NCBI GenBank assembly: GCA_036924285.1
Contig: JAYKYS010000017.1
Location: 1,159,501-1,223,500, forward strand
DNA: 64,000 nt
DNA from: Asterella californica
Lineage: Eukaryota; Streptophyta; Marchantiopsida; Marchantiales; Aytoniaceae
Direction: 5' to 3'
Shown here: positions 1 through 11,450 of the stretch, in pieces
Numbering within the stretch: position 1 is the first letter of the stretch
Layout of the letters: each line of letters starts with the position of its first letter
The notes under the pieces: generated by a model
Database searches by the model: none
Told to the model about the DNA's origin: nothing
The model's input: only the letters and a program-made list of their open reading frames with translations
Program-made: the position numbers and the translations under genes

Positions 1-62
1 AAGAGAAGAGAAGAGAAGAGAAGAGGAGAGGAGAAGAAGAAAAAAAAGGAAGAGAGAAGGAA
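1..62. repeat. Purine-only GA-rich tract
   Basis: The window opens inside a strand-asymmetric run made only of A and G, dominated by the unit AGAAG/AAGAG. The run continues out of the window, so its full length is unknown. No coding signal is present. Confidence 0.9.
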
Positions 63-120
63 AATGAGGAAGAGGGGGTAGTATACCCCTTTCCATGGAG
101 AGGGAAAGGAGGAAGGAGGG

Positions 121-161
121 AGTCCTTCCTCCTCACACGCGCGAATTGAGGAGGAAGGACT
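121..161. repeat. Short perfect hairpin, 14-bp arms
   Basis: AGTCCTTCCTCCTC at 121-134 is the exact reverse complement of 148-161, with a 13-base loop. Flanking GGAAGG and CTTCCTCC runs make the surrounding 100 bases purine/pyrimidine-partitioned. No function can be assigned. Confidence 0.8.
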
Positions 162-950
162 TCCTCCTCTGAAAAATTCGAATTTTACAGGGTGCCTGAA
201 AATTTTTTCCGGCAGGTGAGAAACATCTCCAGTTGAGAAGTCTTCATATTTCAGGTGTATGTTTCAGGCAAGAGTTTTCAGACAATGTTCTTCTATCCAG
301 CTACTTGGTCGCTGTAAGAAAATCTGCTCAATAGGGTCACCACTAAGATTCAAAATTTGAAATGATTGGCTCAGATTGCAGCAAAGGCCTTTTGACTTTT
401 TCTCAGCCGTTAGATGTGCAAATTGACTCATCAATGGCTCTAAATGAAGATCTCAAGAAGATGCTCATTTTGAGCCCTAGATGAAGATCAGGCGATAACG
501 AATGAAAACGTGCCAACAATGCGCATTTTGCTGCGGGGCCCCCTCCTTTCTTAACCTTGAGTAGCCATAACTAAAAATGCTTAGAGGTGAGGGCCCCCAC
601 CTCTAATATAGCGGGAGGGGTGGTTTAAGGCCTAGGTGATCTGTCAACTGTGCTCCGTAGTTTCGCTTACCCTACATGGTATAAGGTTCCAGCTAAAAGA
701 AGATAAATAATATGCATGCAACTTCAGGAAACTTCTGTTCGTTTATTGTTATTAAGAAAATATATAAATGTTAAAAATATATATATACTAAGTAGATGTA
801 AAGAATTAAAGAATTATATAAATATTATTTGTTAATCTATTCTTGGAAACACGGGGAGAATCATAAGCACTGAGTCAGCTCTCGCGCTTCAAAAGATACA
901 AGACCGGGAGGCTAATACTCATGAATTCACTACTCTACTCATGCGTTAAT
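162..950. other. Intergenic DNA, no gene seen
   Basis: AT-rich sequence with a TATATA run near 778-790 and no credible reading frame in either strand. I see no RNA gene or transposon domain here. Confidence 0.6.
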
Positions 951-990
951 TTAATACCTAACCCTTCCGGCAGGAATGGTTAGGTATTAA
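951..990. repeat. 40-base near-perfect hairpin
   Basis: Arms TTAATACCTAACC (951-963) and GGTTAGGTATTAA (978-990) are exact inverse complements. Inside them TTCC (965-968) pairs with GGAA (973-976) around the tetraloop GGCA, leaving one C:T mismatch. It could be the tip of a small foldback element or a small RNA hairpin; no neighbour helps to decide. Confidence 0.7.
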
Positions 991-1766
991 AGTAACATGC
1001 ATTTCCTCCTCTTTCGAACTTGGAAGAGGGTGAATATGCATGCCTAACAAAAACAAAGAAGATAAGTATACAAAACCGTTATACGTTCTCTGAGCTCTCG
1101 CTCCCGAGGTTAGGTATAGAGAGCGAGTAGAATGAAATAAAATAAAATAAACCTTAAACATCAAGCTTAGGTGAAACTCTGAAGAGAAGTCCCCTTTTAA
1201 CCACCAACGGTAGGTATGCTCTGTCCTGGCACTACCTCTAAAAAGAATCCAAGGTGACGCAATTAAACTTATATATTAATAATAATCAAGCTTATACTTA
1301 AAACAAAATATTTGCTTAAAGGTGAGGTTTGGTACCATGTGGGCTACCACAAAACTAAACAAGGTAATGTGTAATCTCTTGTTAATCAACACACCTCTCT
1401 ACTACTTAAACTTTAACTCTAGTGACAAGACTATCATGTGTGCAAAGTCAATAGCTCATGACATGCTGATGATTTGCAGTTTATATAAGAAATGTTTTTT
1501 TTCAAGAAATATAAAAGAGAGTACCTTGTTTCGCAAGTGTTGAAAATCTCTTGAATTTGAAATATATGATCATGAACATCACTCGTATAGCTCGATTGAT
1601 GAGTACACGAACAAAAGAAGATTGGATTTATTTTTCACGTAAATGAGAACATATTAACATGTGATGGTTTTTATGGAGAATAAAAATAAGATCATGATCT
1701 GTCCAATAAGCATGTGATGATGAAGAGAGATTTTTCATATTGGGGAACGTTAGTCCATATTCCAAC
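991..1766. other. Intergenic DNA, no gene seen
   Basis: Low-complexity AT-rich DNA including an (AAAAT)n stretch near 1137-1152. The longest open frame here, at 1322-1543, has no recognisable motif and I do not treat it as a gene. Confidence 0.55.
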
Positions 1767-2073
1767 TATAAGGATCCATAACTCTGATTTCTAGCTTTTA
1801 AAAGAAGACATGTCTTTATGAAGAAGTTAGATTTAATAGTAACTAGATATTATCGTCATTTTATTTCATTCACACCCTCTCTCTTAGTAATATTTACCTC
1901 TTACCTATTTTTGTGTTACTTTGTGTATGGAGCTCTTATCTAAGAGGGGTCTCTATTCTAACATATATAAGGATCCATAACTCTTGTTTCTAGCTTTTAA
2001 AGAAGACATGTCTTTGTGAAGAAGTCGGATTTTGTAGTAACTAGAGATTATCGTCATTTTTATTTCATTCACA
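1767..2073. repeat. Direct repeat of about 108 bp, 200-bp spacing
   Basis: 1767-1874 and 1966-2073 are diverged copies of the same sequence. Shared blocks include AAGGATCCATAACTC, TTTCTAGCTTTTAAA, GAAGACATGTCTTT and TTATCGTCATTTT. About 90 bp of unrelated sequence separates them, including a CTCTCTCTTAGTAA stretch. This could be a two-copy remnant of a ~200-bp tandem repeat or the terminal repeats of a tiny element; no TG...CA ends are evident. Confidence 0.75.
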
Positions 2074-4196
2074 AGGGCCCTAAACCAAGGCAGTGATAGA
2101 GGTTGAGTTAGTCTAGAAATACCCCATCAAGGTGATTCATTAGGACATTGATTTACATAATGATGTTCACCACAGGTGCAACATTACAGATTTCTTAGAA
2201 GATCTCTCTTTGTCCTCGCTCCTTATTGGGGAGCATTCGTAAGATGTCGATTGTATCTGTAGTTTTGAACTAGATTTATTTTTTCTTCCCTTTGTGCTCG
2301 TTACAAGTTATGGTTTTGTTGTCCCCTAAAGAGCAAAATGACCTCTCACTTAGTGATATTGGCATCAATTATCGAAATGATGGATTATGACATTCCTAGT
2401 TGTTGTGTCCAGTATCGTGGGGTTCACATGTGGTAGTTGCTACCGGTGCTGTGCTCGATTGGTTTTCTACACCTTTACGTTTAGGTTGTAAAGTGGGGAT
2501 TGAATTTGAGGGTTTTGTAGCGTGAATCATGAATTTGTAGCGTTTGGGTTGTTGGAGCTACTTGTGTTGCTAAAGATGAAGCTATTAATCTGAAAGTGTG
2601 AGGATGTTGGGAAGAAAAAAATGTTTGAGTAGTAGTGGTCGGAAGTAGATCAGCCATAGGTAGCCTGAGTTGGTTGTTATCTAACGATTGGAGATGTGTC
2701 TCATATGCTCATGCTTCTACCTTATCATAAGCTTCTCTAGTTGGGGAATGGCACGAACCAAGCCTCGAAGAAGAGCAGGGTCCTCGAGGGATCACTTTTA
2801 CTCATTTATCAGAACAATATACAAATCAAACTTTAATTAAAATATAACTAGAATGGTCTATATCAATTATTTTAGTTTTTAAAATTCGTAATATAACATC
2901 ATGTAACATTTTATACTTAAAAAGATCAAAGATACTTTCAAGAGATTTAAGATTTTGCTAAAATGATTAAAGTGACCTTATTTCCTTTGCACGTGTTTAC
3001 AACAAATCCGCCAAGTTAAGTTAAATTCTTCATATTAGTAACGGGAGAGAGTATAGATCGGATCTTCAGTATTTAAAGCTAAAACACTATACCTAGCACT
3101 CCATATAAAATGCAATTGCATAATAATAAAAATACCCATCGATATGCAATATGAGTATCGATCACTATCCTCTTACATTATAGCTTCATTGGAGTAGTAG
3201 CTCTAAGCAGTAATAACAAAGCGACTACAAAGAAAAATCCATTTGCTTCATTACCCGCGTGAACAGACTACTTTTAACCAGAACCTCACTCATGAAATGG
3301 ATTCAATTTTCGGAGCTCGAATTCCTAGATTGAAAGAGCAGAAATGAATGTCAATTTGTGCTTTAATTTAATCTGCGTTGACATGTACTTAGCATGTCGA
3401 TCCACCTTCCACGCATAAAAGCAGGGTTTTCAACATTTTAAGGAAAATCACAGATGCATTTCACACAGATTGTAAGGCAGGGACGAAGCAAACCTTTATC
3501 TCGAGTATGTGTACATCATTGTGTAGGAGATGGACGCCTTGACCACCAAACAGTAGGACTTTGTCGTCAACAACTACCATGCCGGCTCCTTCGCGTACAC
3601 TTGGTAATGTCCCGTCAACCAGGGGCTAAATTGTACATAACCATGATGTTGTGTTAAGTCTTGATCTCTCGGGCAAAATATATGCTTCCAATTTCATTTT
3701 CCTTTTGTTGTTTTTCCTTTCATTCAGTTTCAAATTTAAAGTCATTTCACCACTTCCATCTTTTATCTTTTATGTCAAAGAATATTGTATTTAGACGAGC
3801 TCCTCAGCAACATTGCAATCCATCATCTAAGTAAATATTTGAATAATATTTTTCGAGTTCATCGTGTCGATTTCAAAAGTTGTAACAATACCGACATGTT
3901 TTACCTACAGATTCGACACGTATGATTGCAGATTTGATTTAGAGCCACATGAATATGATAGATGTAGTTAATGAAAAATCCAGCTATAGTAAAAAAGTAC
4001 ACCGATGCCAATTGTAGTACAAAAATATATATCCAAAAACCAGTGGTAGTCCAAATATATATATACCAGAGCTTCAACTCTCAATCATTGAGAGATATGT
4101 ATATATTTTCACCATGTTTCCATGAGTATCTTAAAAGAGTAGGAACTGTCCGTCACTGAGAGTTCCTAGATACGTTGAAACATGTTTCTTCCAAAG
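2074..4196. other. Intergenic DNA, no gene seen
   Basis: About 2.1 kb of AT-rich DNA without a coding frame that shows a domain or conserved motif. The open frames at 3454-3657 and 3971-4159 are short and motif-free. Nothing further can be supported. Confidence 0.5.
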
Positions 4197-4214
4197 TTTA
4201 GGGTTTAGGGTTTA
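4197..4214. repeat. Short interstitial telomere-like run
   Basis: Two and a half units of TTTAGGG, the Arabidopsis-type plant telomere repeat, in the G-rich orientation. Such short runs are common inside plant chromosomes (for example in promoters), so this supports a plant origin but not a chromosome end. Confidence 0.7.
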
Positions 4215-4454
4215 CTCTCACTGACTTCGAGTTACAACATTTTGTTATGTTATCCTAATACTTCTCGACTCTGAGTAGTGGTCATCCTTGTTATAGCCTA
4301 GTTACAAAATTTTGATCATAGACAACATAGGACAGCACTATTTATTTGAAATGTGTCTGACTAGAACTCTAGTCTCCATGCAATAGTATTTCACTTTCAG
4401 ATCATTCAGAAAAATCTACTAAAAAACTAAAGTTTTTGTTCAGTTCACCTGAGA

Positions 4455-5000
4455 TTGATCTTCTACGTAAATCAATCGAATGGAGCATGGATTCAACTCA
4501 ATCAAATCATTGAGGTGACCCCATTTTTTAAGGAGCTCTCATTTACCGATATGTTGACTTCATCTTCGTCTGATTGAATGGAGTATGAACTAAAATCTCA
4601 ATGGTTGACCCCGTTCAGAAACTCTAAACCCTCACAGGACGGAACAGGATTTAATCCGTTAAGAAACTCTCAACTACTTCTACAAAATGTTAATTTTTTA
4701 TATTAACTCTATTTCATCTCTAGAGCATAGACTCGACTCTCAATGGCTGAGAGTTTAATCTCATTCAGAAAGTCTCATCTCTCAATGGTTGAGAGTTGAC
4801 ACCATTCATAAACTCTCAATTATCACGATATCCGGTAAAAGTTAAACCGTTCAGAAACTCTCAACTACTTTTGCAAATCTTGATTTTGATATTAACAATA
4901 GTTCGTCTCTAGAGCATGGACTCAACTCTCAATGATTGAGAGTTGAATCAATTCACAAACTCTCAAGCCTCAGTAGTTGAGAGTACATCCATTCACTCTC
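4455..5000. repeat. Degenerate tandem array with palindromic core
   Basis: A unit of roughly 190 bp recurs: AAACTCTCAACTACTT at about 4664 and 4855, CTCTAGAGCAT at 4718 and 4907, each followed by a palindrome of the form ACTCTCAATGxTTGAGAGT. Two more diverged units precede it (GAATGGAGCATGGATTC near 4478 and GAATGGAGTATGAACT near 4577). Isolated TGAGAGT palindromes also occur upstream at about 4076-4096. It looks like an old satellite-type array; there is no coding potential. Confidence 0.75.
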
Positions 5001-5498
5001 ATTTGTTGTACAAGATGTTCATTTTTTAATCTTCACCTAGATTTCCTTGATTTATATTTGATATTGATACTAAATTATCTACCGAGTTGATGTTTTTTTA
5101 GCATGAATGTTTGCATAACATCATCTGTTAATGATTTCTAAGTTTTGATCATCGATAGCTCTCAAGGGCGTTCTTTCTAAAATCATATATTGGGACTAAA
5201 GGACTAACATTTCACCTTCAATATAATTTTCTTATCATCAGATGTTTGTCTATAAGGGACCGATCTGAAACTGTTCTTCCATTAGTATGAAGAAGCCTAT
5301 AAGACATGTTTTTGAGTTTCGATCATCGAGATTGTGTCAGTTAGGTTGCAATGAATGTTGACTAGAAATAAGTGGATCATCGTCCATGATAAAAAGTCAA
5401 GATTATGTATAACTTAGTTGAAAAAATGTATAAGTTCCAACTCTTCGCATGAGATTAGCATTTTTTCACATAAGGAAAACTGTTAGCGGAATTGCTTA

Positions 5499-6012
5499 AG
5501 ATGTAGTAACTTTTGATCATTGACATTCTTGTAAGTAGTCTGATGTGACTTAAGAGGAGAAAATATGGATCTCTAGGCAGTCGAGAGTTTAGTGATCATA
5601 ATACATACTTGTACAGAAGGTGAAACATTTTATAAAATTTTTAAAGATATAGTAACTTTTGATCATCGACATCGTGGTTTATAGACCAATGCTACTCTCG
5701 AAGAGGAGAAACACTCGATAGTTGAGAGTGCAACTGTTCTTACATATATTTGTACAATAGTTTACATAAATTTTAAAGATGTAGTAACTCTCGGTCGATA
5801 TTGTGGTTTGTAGACCAACACTCATCTTCAAGAGAAGGAATCACAAGTCTCTCAAAAGTCGAAAGTGCAACGACCATAACATATAATCGTACAGAAGGTG
5901 AACAGAATATTACAGATGTAGCAACTTTCGATCATCATGATTTTTAAACCGATGATTCTCTTCAAGAGGAGCAATCACAAGTGTCCAGATAGTCGAGAGT
6001 GCAGTGGTCATA
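5499..6012. repeat. Four-copy tandem repeat of 132-146 bp
   Basis: The anchor ATGTAGTAAC (or variants) is at 5501, 5647, 5779 and 5916, giving periods of 146, 132 and 137 bp. Every unit carries, in order, the anchor, a GATCATCGACAT-like block, a CTTCAAGAGGAG-like block, GTCGAGAGTGCA and a GTACAGAAGGTGAA-like block. Divergence is high, so the array is old. It shares the GAGAGT word with the neighbouring 4.45-5.0 kb array. Confidence 0.8.
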
Positions 6013-6628
6013 AAACATAATTTGGTTGACTAACTTCTTTGACATGAGAAACTATCAACTATCGATAAAACTGTGTGATAACGATAAAAATTATATTTAT
6101 GTAAGCTTATTGAATCTGCACTAATGTTATCTTTTCAAAGACGAATGAGGTTCATGTGCCATTGCACTAGACACGTGAGGCACTACAATGAAAGAATATT
6201 TTCCTCAAATGGCTTGCCCATTTTCAATTTGTACATCCACATATTATGCAGCGATGAGAATCGACAAATGAGAAGATTTGAAAATCTTAGTGTACGGAAA
6301 ATGTGTCTCTGTTCAAACATGCACCGAGATTACCAACTATAAAAAGTTCTAGATATCTACTTACGAGATTGAAAGTAGGTTCAAAAGATCCTTTCATTAA
6401 GAGCATGACAAATGTGTAGCTTTCAAGAAAGAGCTACACAAGAATTGCTCTTCTCCATCAAAAGGACATGCACAAGAGTTTCCAAATATGTAGGTGTTGT
6501 CGATCCAAAGCTCAAAGAGGAATGGTTGCAAAGATTATAATATGTCGTCTCTTTCAATAAAGAGAAAGAGAAAGAGTTGGCAGTGGATTTGGACAAGGTT
6601 CACAGTTTTTCTATGGCTGATCTAAGCA
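6013..6628. other. Region before LINE remnant, no gene seen
   Basis: This may be decayed 5' sequence of the adjacent LINE, but I could not read reverse transcriptase motifs in any frame. An AAAGAGAAAGAGAAAGAG run lies near 6561-6577. Confidence 0.4.
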
Positions 6629-7486
6629 ATGAAGTTTGATATTTGGGATAACATGATGCTGAAAGGTGTATCCTTCGTGAAAGGTGAAAGATGTATCCTT
6701 CGTAGAAGAAGGGTAGGGGAACTTTCTTTTATCTTTTTACTTTTAGGGTTTGGTGCAAGAAAAGGAGCTTGGGAACGTATTGAGAAGGTTCAAAAAGTGT
6801 TCTTACAAGTGGAGCTTGGTGTAAGATCCCAAACACCATATGCTATGCTCCTTGCTGAATCTGGTTGCTTATCCGTGGAAGCAGAAGCTCTTTACTTGAC
6901 TATCATTTATGTCTCAAGAGTGGGATCCCTTGAAGAGACGAGATTACCTTGTCAAGCTCTAAGAGCTACATTCTCATTTGGTTGGTACGCTGATGTGGTG
7001 ACTTGGTGTGGAAAATGGAACATTTTTTAGCTTGATTTTGATCTTCCACCTATTGCTCTTCGGGAGTTGATTCAGAAAAAGTTTTTACATGCTATATGGT
7101 CTCAACCTAAGACCAAGATGGCTTACTATCAGCAGCATGTCAATCCCATGTTGGTGTATTGTGAACAAGAGTACCTCCGAGCACCTGTTTCAATCTCTCT
7201 TTGACATATCATCGCTCAGCACCGCACTAGCTCTCATAGACTTGGCATTGAGGAAGGACGTTGGTTAAACATTGTTAGGAGTGAACGGCTTTGTAGACTT
7301 TGTGATTTAGATCAGATAGAGGATGAGGATCATGTATTCATTGTATGTCCCTTGTATGATGAGATTAGATGTAGACATAAGATAATTGCTAGTGATTTCT
7401 ATACACTTTTACAGATGTCAGCTCTCCCACTAGGGCTTTATATTAGAGATATAGTTTCTTGTCGTACCAATGCTCTTTTGCATTGA
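6629..7486 (+). pseudogene. Non-LTR retrotransposon (LINE) ORF2, C-terminal fragment
   Basis: One frame runs from 6629 to a stop at 7484-7486, broken by in-frame stops at 7028-7030 and 7202-7204. The first part (VQKVFLQVELGVRSQTPYAM, then LLAESG and EAEALYL) matches the region after the reverse transcriptase in plant-type LINE proteins. The last part reads SSHRLGIEEGRW, RLCRLC, EDEDHVFIVCPLYDEIR, the C-x2-C/H-x4-C zf-RVT zinc-finger pattern that ends many LINE ORF2 proteins. The catalytic RT and endonuclease are absent or unrecognisable upstream, as expected of a 5'-truncated insertion. What is seen is the frame and motifs; the family assignment is from known LINE proteins. Confidence 0.8.
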
Positions 7487-7605
7487 TACGATCTCCTAGG
7501 GTTTCCTAGGCTCACATGTTGACTTTGTATTGTATTTTTTCTGCCTTTTGACTCTTTGGGTCTTCCGGGCTTGATATTCATTCATTCATTCATTCATTTC
7601 GTCAA
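7487..7605 (+). mobile_element. LINE 3' tail ending in (ATTC)n
   Basis: Directly after the ORF2 stop comes a short untranslated segment ending in GGGTCTTCCGGGCTTG and then (ATTC)5 at about 7575-7598. A simple-repeat tail immediately downstream of ORF2 is typical for LINEs that do not end in poly(A), and it marks the probable 3' end of the insertion. Confidence 0.65.
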
Positions 7606-9788
7606 GAATTGATCTTCACTTGCTTCATCTACACATTTCTCCACTCACGACTTCTCTAAGTTTAGAAAAAACTATTATGTTATTCACATAGAATGAACAT
7701 ACATTAAGTATGTTCTAAAATTACATTGATGTCAAAAATTGAAACTTGAGATCGATGTATTTTGACAATTATACCTAGCTAATGATAGGTAGTTACTCAC
7801 ACATTTTATTTTGAACAAATGATCATCTCTCTATGGAGCAAGTTCACAATTATGGACTTCTATGCAAATGCACAAAACTCTTGTTGTTGATACATTTCAT
7901 TACTATCAGCTGACCGTTAACTTATATGCAAGTCTAATCATACGATAGTTCACGTGATCCACACCAAGGAAGTTATTGACATTCTGCCACTGCCGCTTAT
8001 TTTCTATTCCATGTCTATGGTGATAGCTCAAAAACCACGGTAGCGTATCGAAATGATGACAATGGTGACTGCTCTCCCAGCCTAAGCAAATCTACAATCG
8101 CTTAGAGCACTTTTGGACTTTTTTCTCAGGTTTGTTAGCATAGTAGCAAAATGAGGAGGAAAAATTGCATTATCACGTGATCAGTATTTTTGAATGATAA
8201 CTCTACTTCTCGCTTAATTTCTTAGTGATAGAACACTAGACTAGTCATCATATAAATCTTACCACTGATCCAAGTGAATGCAAGAAAGCGTGATCTCTTG
8301 TCAATTGATCGTCAATTACTATCCAAGTGCCTTCTGTCATAGATTGTCGAGTCATCATCATGTTCTACCATCTTCAAACTAGTATTCAACCAAGAATGAT
8401 AAGCGACTATCAAATCTTTCCTCCTCTTCTATGCTTCTTCTCGACCTTTTCACTCCATCAGAAATGTTCTCATCATTGTCAATGATGCACAATTAATAGC
8501 TTAATTGCTCCTCCTAATCAGTATCTACATGTTGTCTCAAAATCTCGAATGAAGAACAACCGACTATGATCCTACTTAGTAAGACGGTTGACATGCATAC
8601 ATGGTTATCTACTTCTAACATTGTTAAAATTCTATGATTAAAGTCACTTTTCATTTTCCTTAACACTCTGTCGTAATCTCAATTGCGAATCTAAACAAAA
8701 CTAGAGTCGCACTTATCATTATTCATTCAATACTCATCTTATTCTTCATTTATTACATCTGATTCGCTAAACATTTATTGTACCGTCGCTACAAGAAAGA
8801 GTTATGTTTGCATGCGGAGATAAACACATAAAATACGTAAGGCCATCTGTATAGTCCATATACGAGGGCAGAGGAACTCCTGACAATAGAAATTATAGAA
8901 TACAAATGGCTATCACAACATGATCACACGTCGTGCCTCTTGTAGAACTGCATTTTTGCAGGTTTTTTCGACTTTCGATGTCAAATTGAACATAGATCTC
9001 GACATCAAAACTACAGAATAATTGCATAATTCTGTCGAGAGTTATGCGTGTTGCATGCATGCCGAGTGGTCAACCTCTTAGGTTACATGAGTATAGCAAA
9101 ATAAATTATCCGTAGTGGACTTACTTTACCCGTAAACCTAAGCTGAGCAAGGTCTTCCACAACATACATCTTGTAGCAAAGTTTCCATCTCTTACATGTT
9201 GCTCTTTTGTTGCTTTGCAATAGCATAGCTATACGTCGATTGTGAAACAAACAGATGGAGTCGTGGTGAAAGCCAAAAACAAAAAAGAAGTAGAGAGAAA
9301 TGACGGTTCAAGTCGTTGTGAAAACCAAAAATGAAAAAGAGAGAAAATAGATCCAAAAAATGCTAACGCATAGCACCGCAATTCCGTTGCAAGCAGTGCT
9401 CATGGTTATCATATATAAAAAAGTATGAATCACAAAGGTTAAATATATCGGATATCAAACTAAATCTATATTTCTTCGTAGAATATCATCAATTGTGAAG
9501 AGTTTCACAAAGTAGTCAATTAATATTTATTCTAAATTTAGTCAAATACCTTCGAATTTTAGCATTAAAATATTTCTTAGGCTTATAGTTTCAAGCACTT
9601 AGAAGAACGTTGCAACAATCTTTTTCTTGGAGATTTTGTAGTTACATTTGATTTAAATTTGAATGAGAACTTAATCAATTACTCTATAAGTACTAAGAAA
9701 AAGAACAGATCGAGTGTTTGGACGATCTTACACAAGCAAAATCATAATAAGGAGTGAGTTTTGTGCGATTAGAGTCTCCTTCTTCAAT
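7606..9788. other. Intergenic DNA, no gene seen
   Basis: Two kilobases of AT-rich DNA with frequent stops in all frames. I see no transposon motif, RNA gene or tandem repeat. Confidence 0.5.
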
Positions 9789-10252
9789 GTTGTGCACATA
9801 CACATCGCTACACAACATACATTGCTGTCAGAGATACACCACACATACACATAACACATGGACAAGGTTTTAGTTCTTCGAGTTGAGTCTTCAAGCTCGT
9901 GGCTATGGTGGACAGTCTTGGTGAACGCAATCTGGACTCTGATGCAAAGAGTGAATTTGGCTCGACTTTAGTGTTTGTTTAGTATCCATGGCATGATGGA
10001 GTGAGTACATATCGTTTATTATTGTGGTACACTTGTGTATGTGTATGACACCTTGTGAAGTATACCCCTAGTGGGGTTAGCCCAAGAACCCGTCCTAACG
10101 GCACTAACGAACCTACCGGGATTAGTCACTCCTAGCCAAGGTGCTAAACTGACGTGACAGCTGTCGTGAGCATACACATCGCTGTTAGAGATACACCACA
10201 CATACAAATAACACATGGACGATGTCATACACATACACAAGTGTACCACAAT
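9789..10252 (-). repeat. Family B 3' terminal module with internal inversion
   Basis: The region pairs with 31075-31577 in opposite orientation. There the order is S (about 105 bp, starts TGTGATACA, ends GCACAACA), X (about 286 bp, starts TGTCACGTCAG) and S again. Here the order is reverse-complement S (10156-10252), reverse X first half (10051-10155), then X second half plus the first 30 bp of S in the opposite sense (9867-10050), then the rest of reverse S (9789-9866). Thus 9867-10050 is inverted in place, which creates a perfect 30-bp inverted repeat, 10021-10050 with 10223-10252. The exact LTR limits are unsure because S can be read as part of the LTR or as a separate module. Confidence 0.65.
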
Positions 10253-10428
10253 TGCTCCCCTAACTGACGGTTAGATCTCTCTAACCTCAGATACCTCATA
10301 TCCCAACTACGTGATATACACCTTCGTGGATGCAAGGATCAGGAGGTCATGTGCTACATTGCCCCATCGTTAATCATATGTATGTAATCCATATCACGCA
10401 AATATCTAATCGGCTATCCTTGCTATAT
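10253..10428 (-). other. Family B 3' untranslated region with polypurine tract
   Basis: On the minus strand this begins after the pol stop and ends in GTCAGTTAGGGGAGCA directly before the TGTGGTACA terminal repeat, the position expected for the polypurine tract that primes plus-strand DNA synthesis. The same sequence occurs in opposite orientation at about 30900-31074. Confidence 0.65.
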
Positions 10429-11450
10429 ACATCGATGGCAAACCCATCGTCCAATAAGAATGACATTGAGAGATGAAATCAGACACGACATGTGTCAATT
10501 CTCTCGAACAACCATCACCCACCAACATACGGACTGCTCCACTAGGAGACCAACACAACATACACATCAAGCCCACGCGTACAACCGTTAAGCTTGTGTC
10601 AACGGTACCATCGATGCTATTCATTTTTACTTGTTCTAAAAACTGAATAGCACCGATGACATGAAGATGACATGGTGCACAAATATGCACATGGTCCTTC
10701 CAAACAACACCATCATGATGCTCTAACATGAGTACTCTAGAAGGTAACACCTCACGCACTTGTAAAATATTGCACCTTGCGGTCACATCCAACGTCGTTG
10801 GTGTAGTCTGTTGTAGATAGATATAATCGTCAGGATGAAACATGCGAATAGATGACCGATAACCTCCTCAAATAGTCGCATATCGCAACGTGTCTCTATG
10901 CTGAGCAATCGCTAAGTTCTCAAAAGCCATAGATATAACTCCCCGAAATATCTCAACTCGTTGAGAACATGCTCTCACTCACGTATCTAGATCATCAAGG
11001 TCCAGCACCTCAGCAGAATCACGACGAATGACCGAAGATAGATTTGGATTTCGGTCATACAATAGAAAATACGGTGAGAAAGAAGCCAAAGACGCTTGTT
11101 GGCTAAACCGGTAACCCATAGCCAACCATGGTAATTGCACATCCTAGTCTCCCAAGTGATATTTCCGCAAGCCATACTTGCGCAATCCTCTCTTCACCGT
11201 CTGAACAACCCTCTCAGCCAGACCATCCATCTTGGGATGATCTCGAGATGTAGTCCGATGATCAATCAGCGCTTGATCACACAAGGGCTGAAACTCACCA
11301 AGAAATTCTATACCTTGGTCCGTCAACACTTCAGCTGGTGCTCCAAAACGACTCAGCACTCGATAGAAGAACGCATACATTGTCTCCTCACTCGCGTTGT
11401 CTGGTATATCACCAACTCAATCCACTTGGAGAAGTGCTCCACCATTGTCA
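10429..11450 (-). pseudogene. Family B integrase C-part plus terminal PHD finger
   Basis: The part nearest the insertion reads VEHFSKWIEL, then YAFFYRVLSRFGAPAEVLTD (second catalytic Asp of the DDE integrase core), then SRDHPKMDGLAERVVQTVKR (catalytic Glu in GLAER). A basic linker and an SH3-like segment (FHPDDYIYLQQT, GVVWKDHVHICAPCHL) follow. The end is a C4HC3 PHD-type zinc finger at 10429-10564: CMLC, then GDGC (first Cys lost), then across a -1/+1 frameshift HMSC and RWVCHRC, followed by one Ile and a stop. A finger at the very end of pol is not usual for Ty3/gypsy, where a chromodomain is the known alternative. The upstream half of the integrase lies at 20625-21163, beyond the nested element. 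Confidence 0.8.

Noticed and set aside
4455..5000. CRISPR-like array of palindromic repeats
   Set aside because: Units are diverged, spacing is irregular, no cas genes exist and the DNA is clearly eukaryotic.
10019..10252. Small DNA transposon with 30-bp terminal inverted repeats
   Set aside because: The inverted repeat is explained by an in-place inversion inside the family B terminal module; no target duplication is seen.
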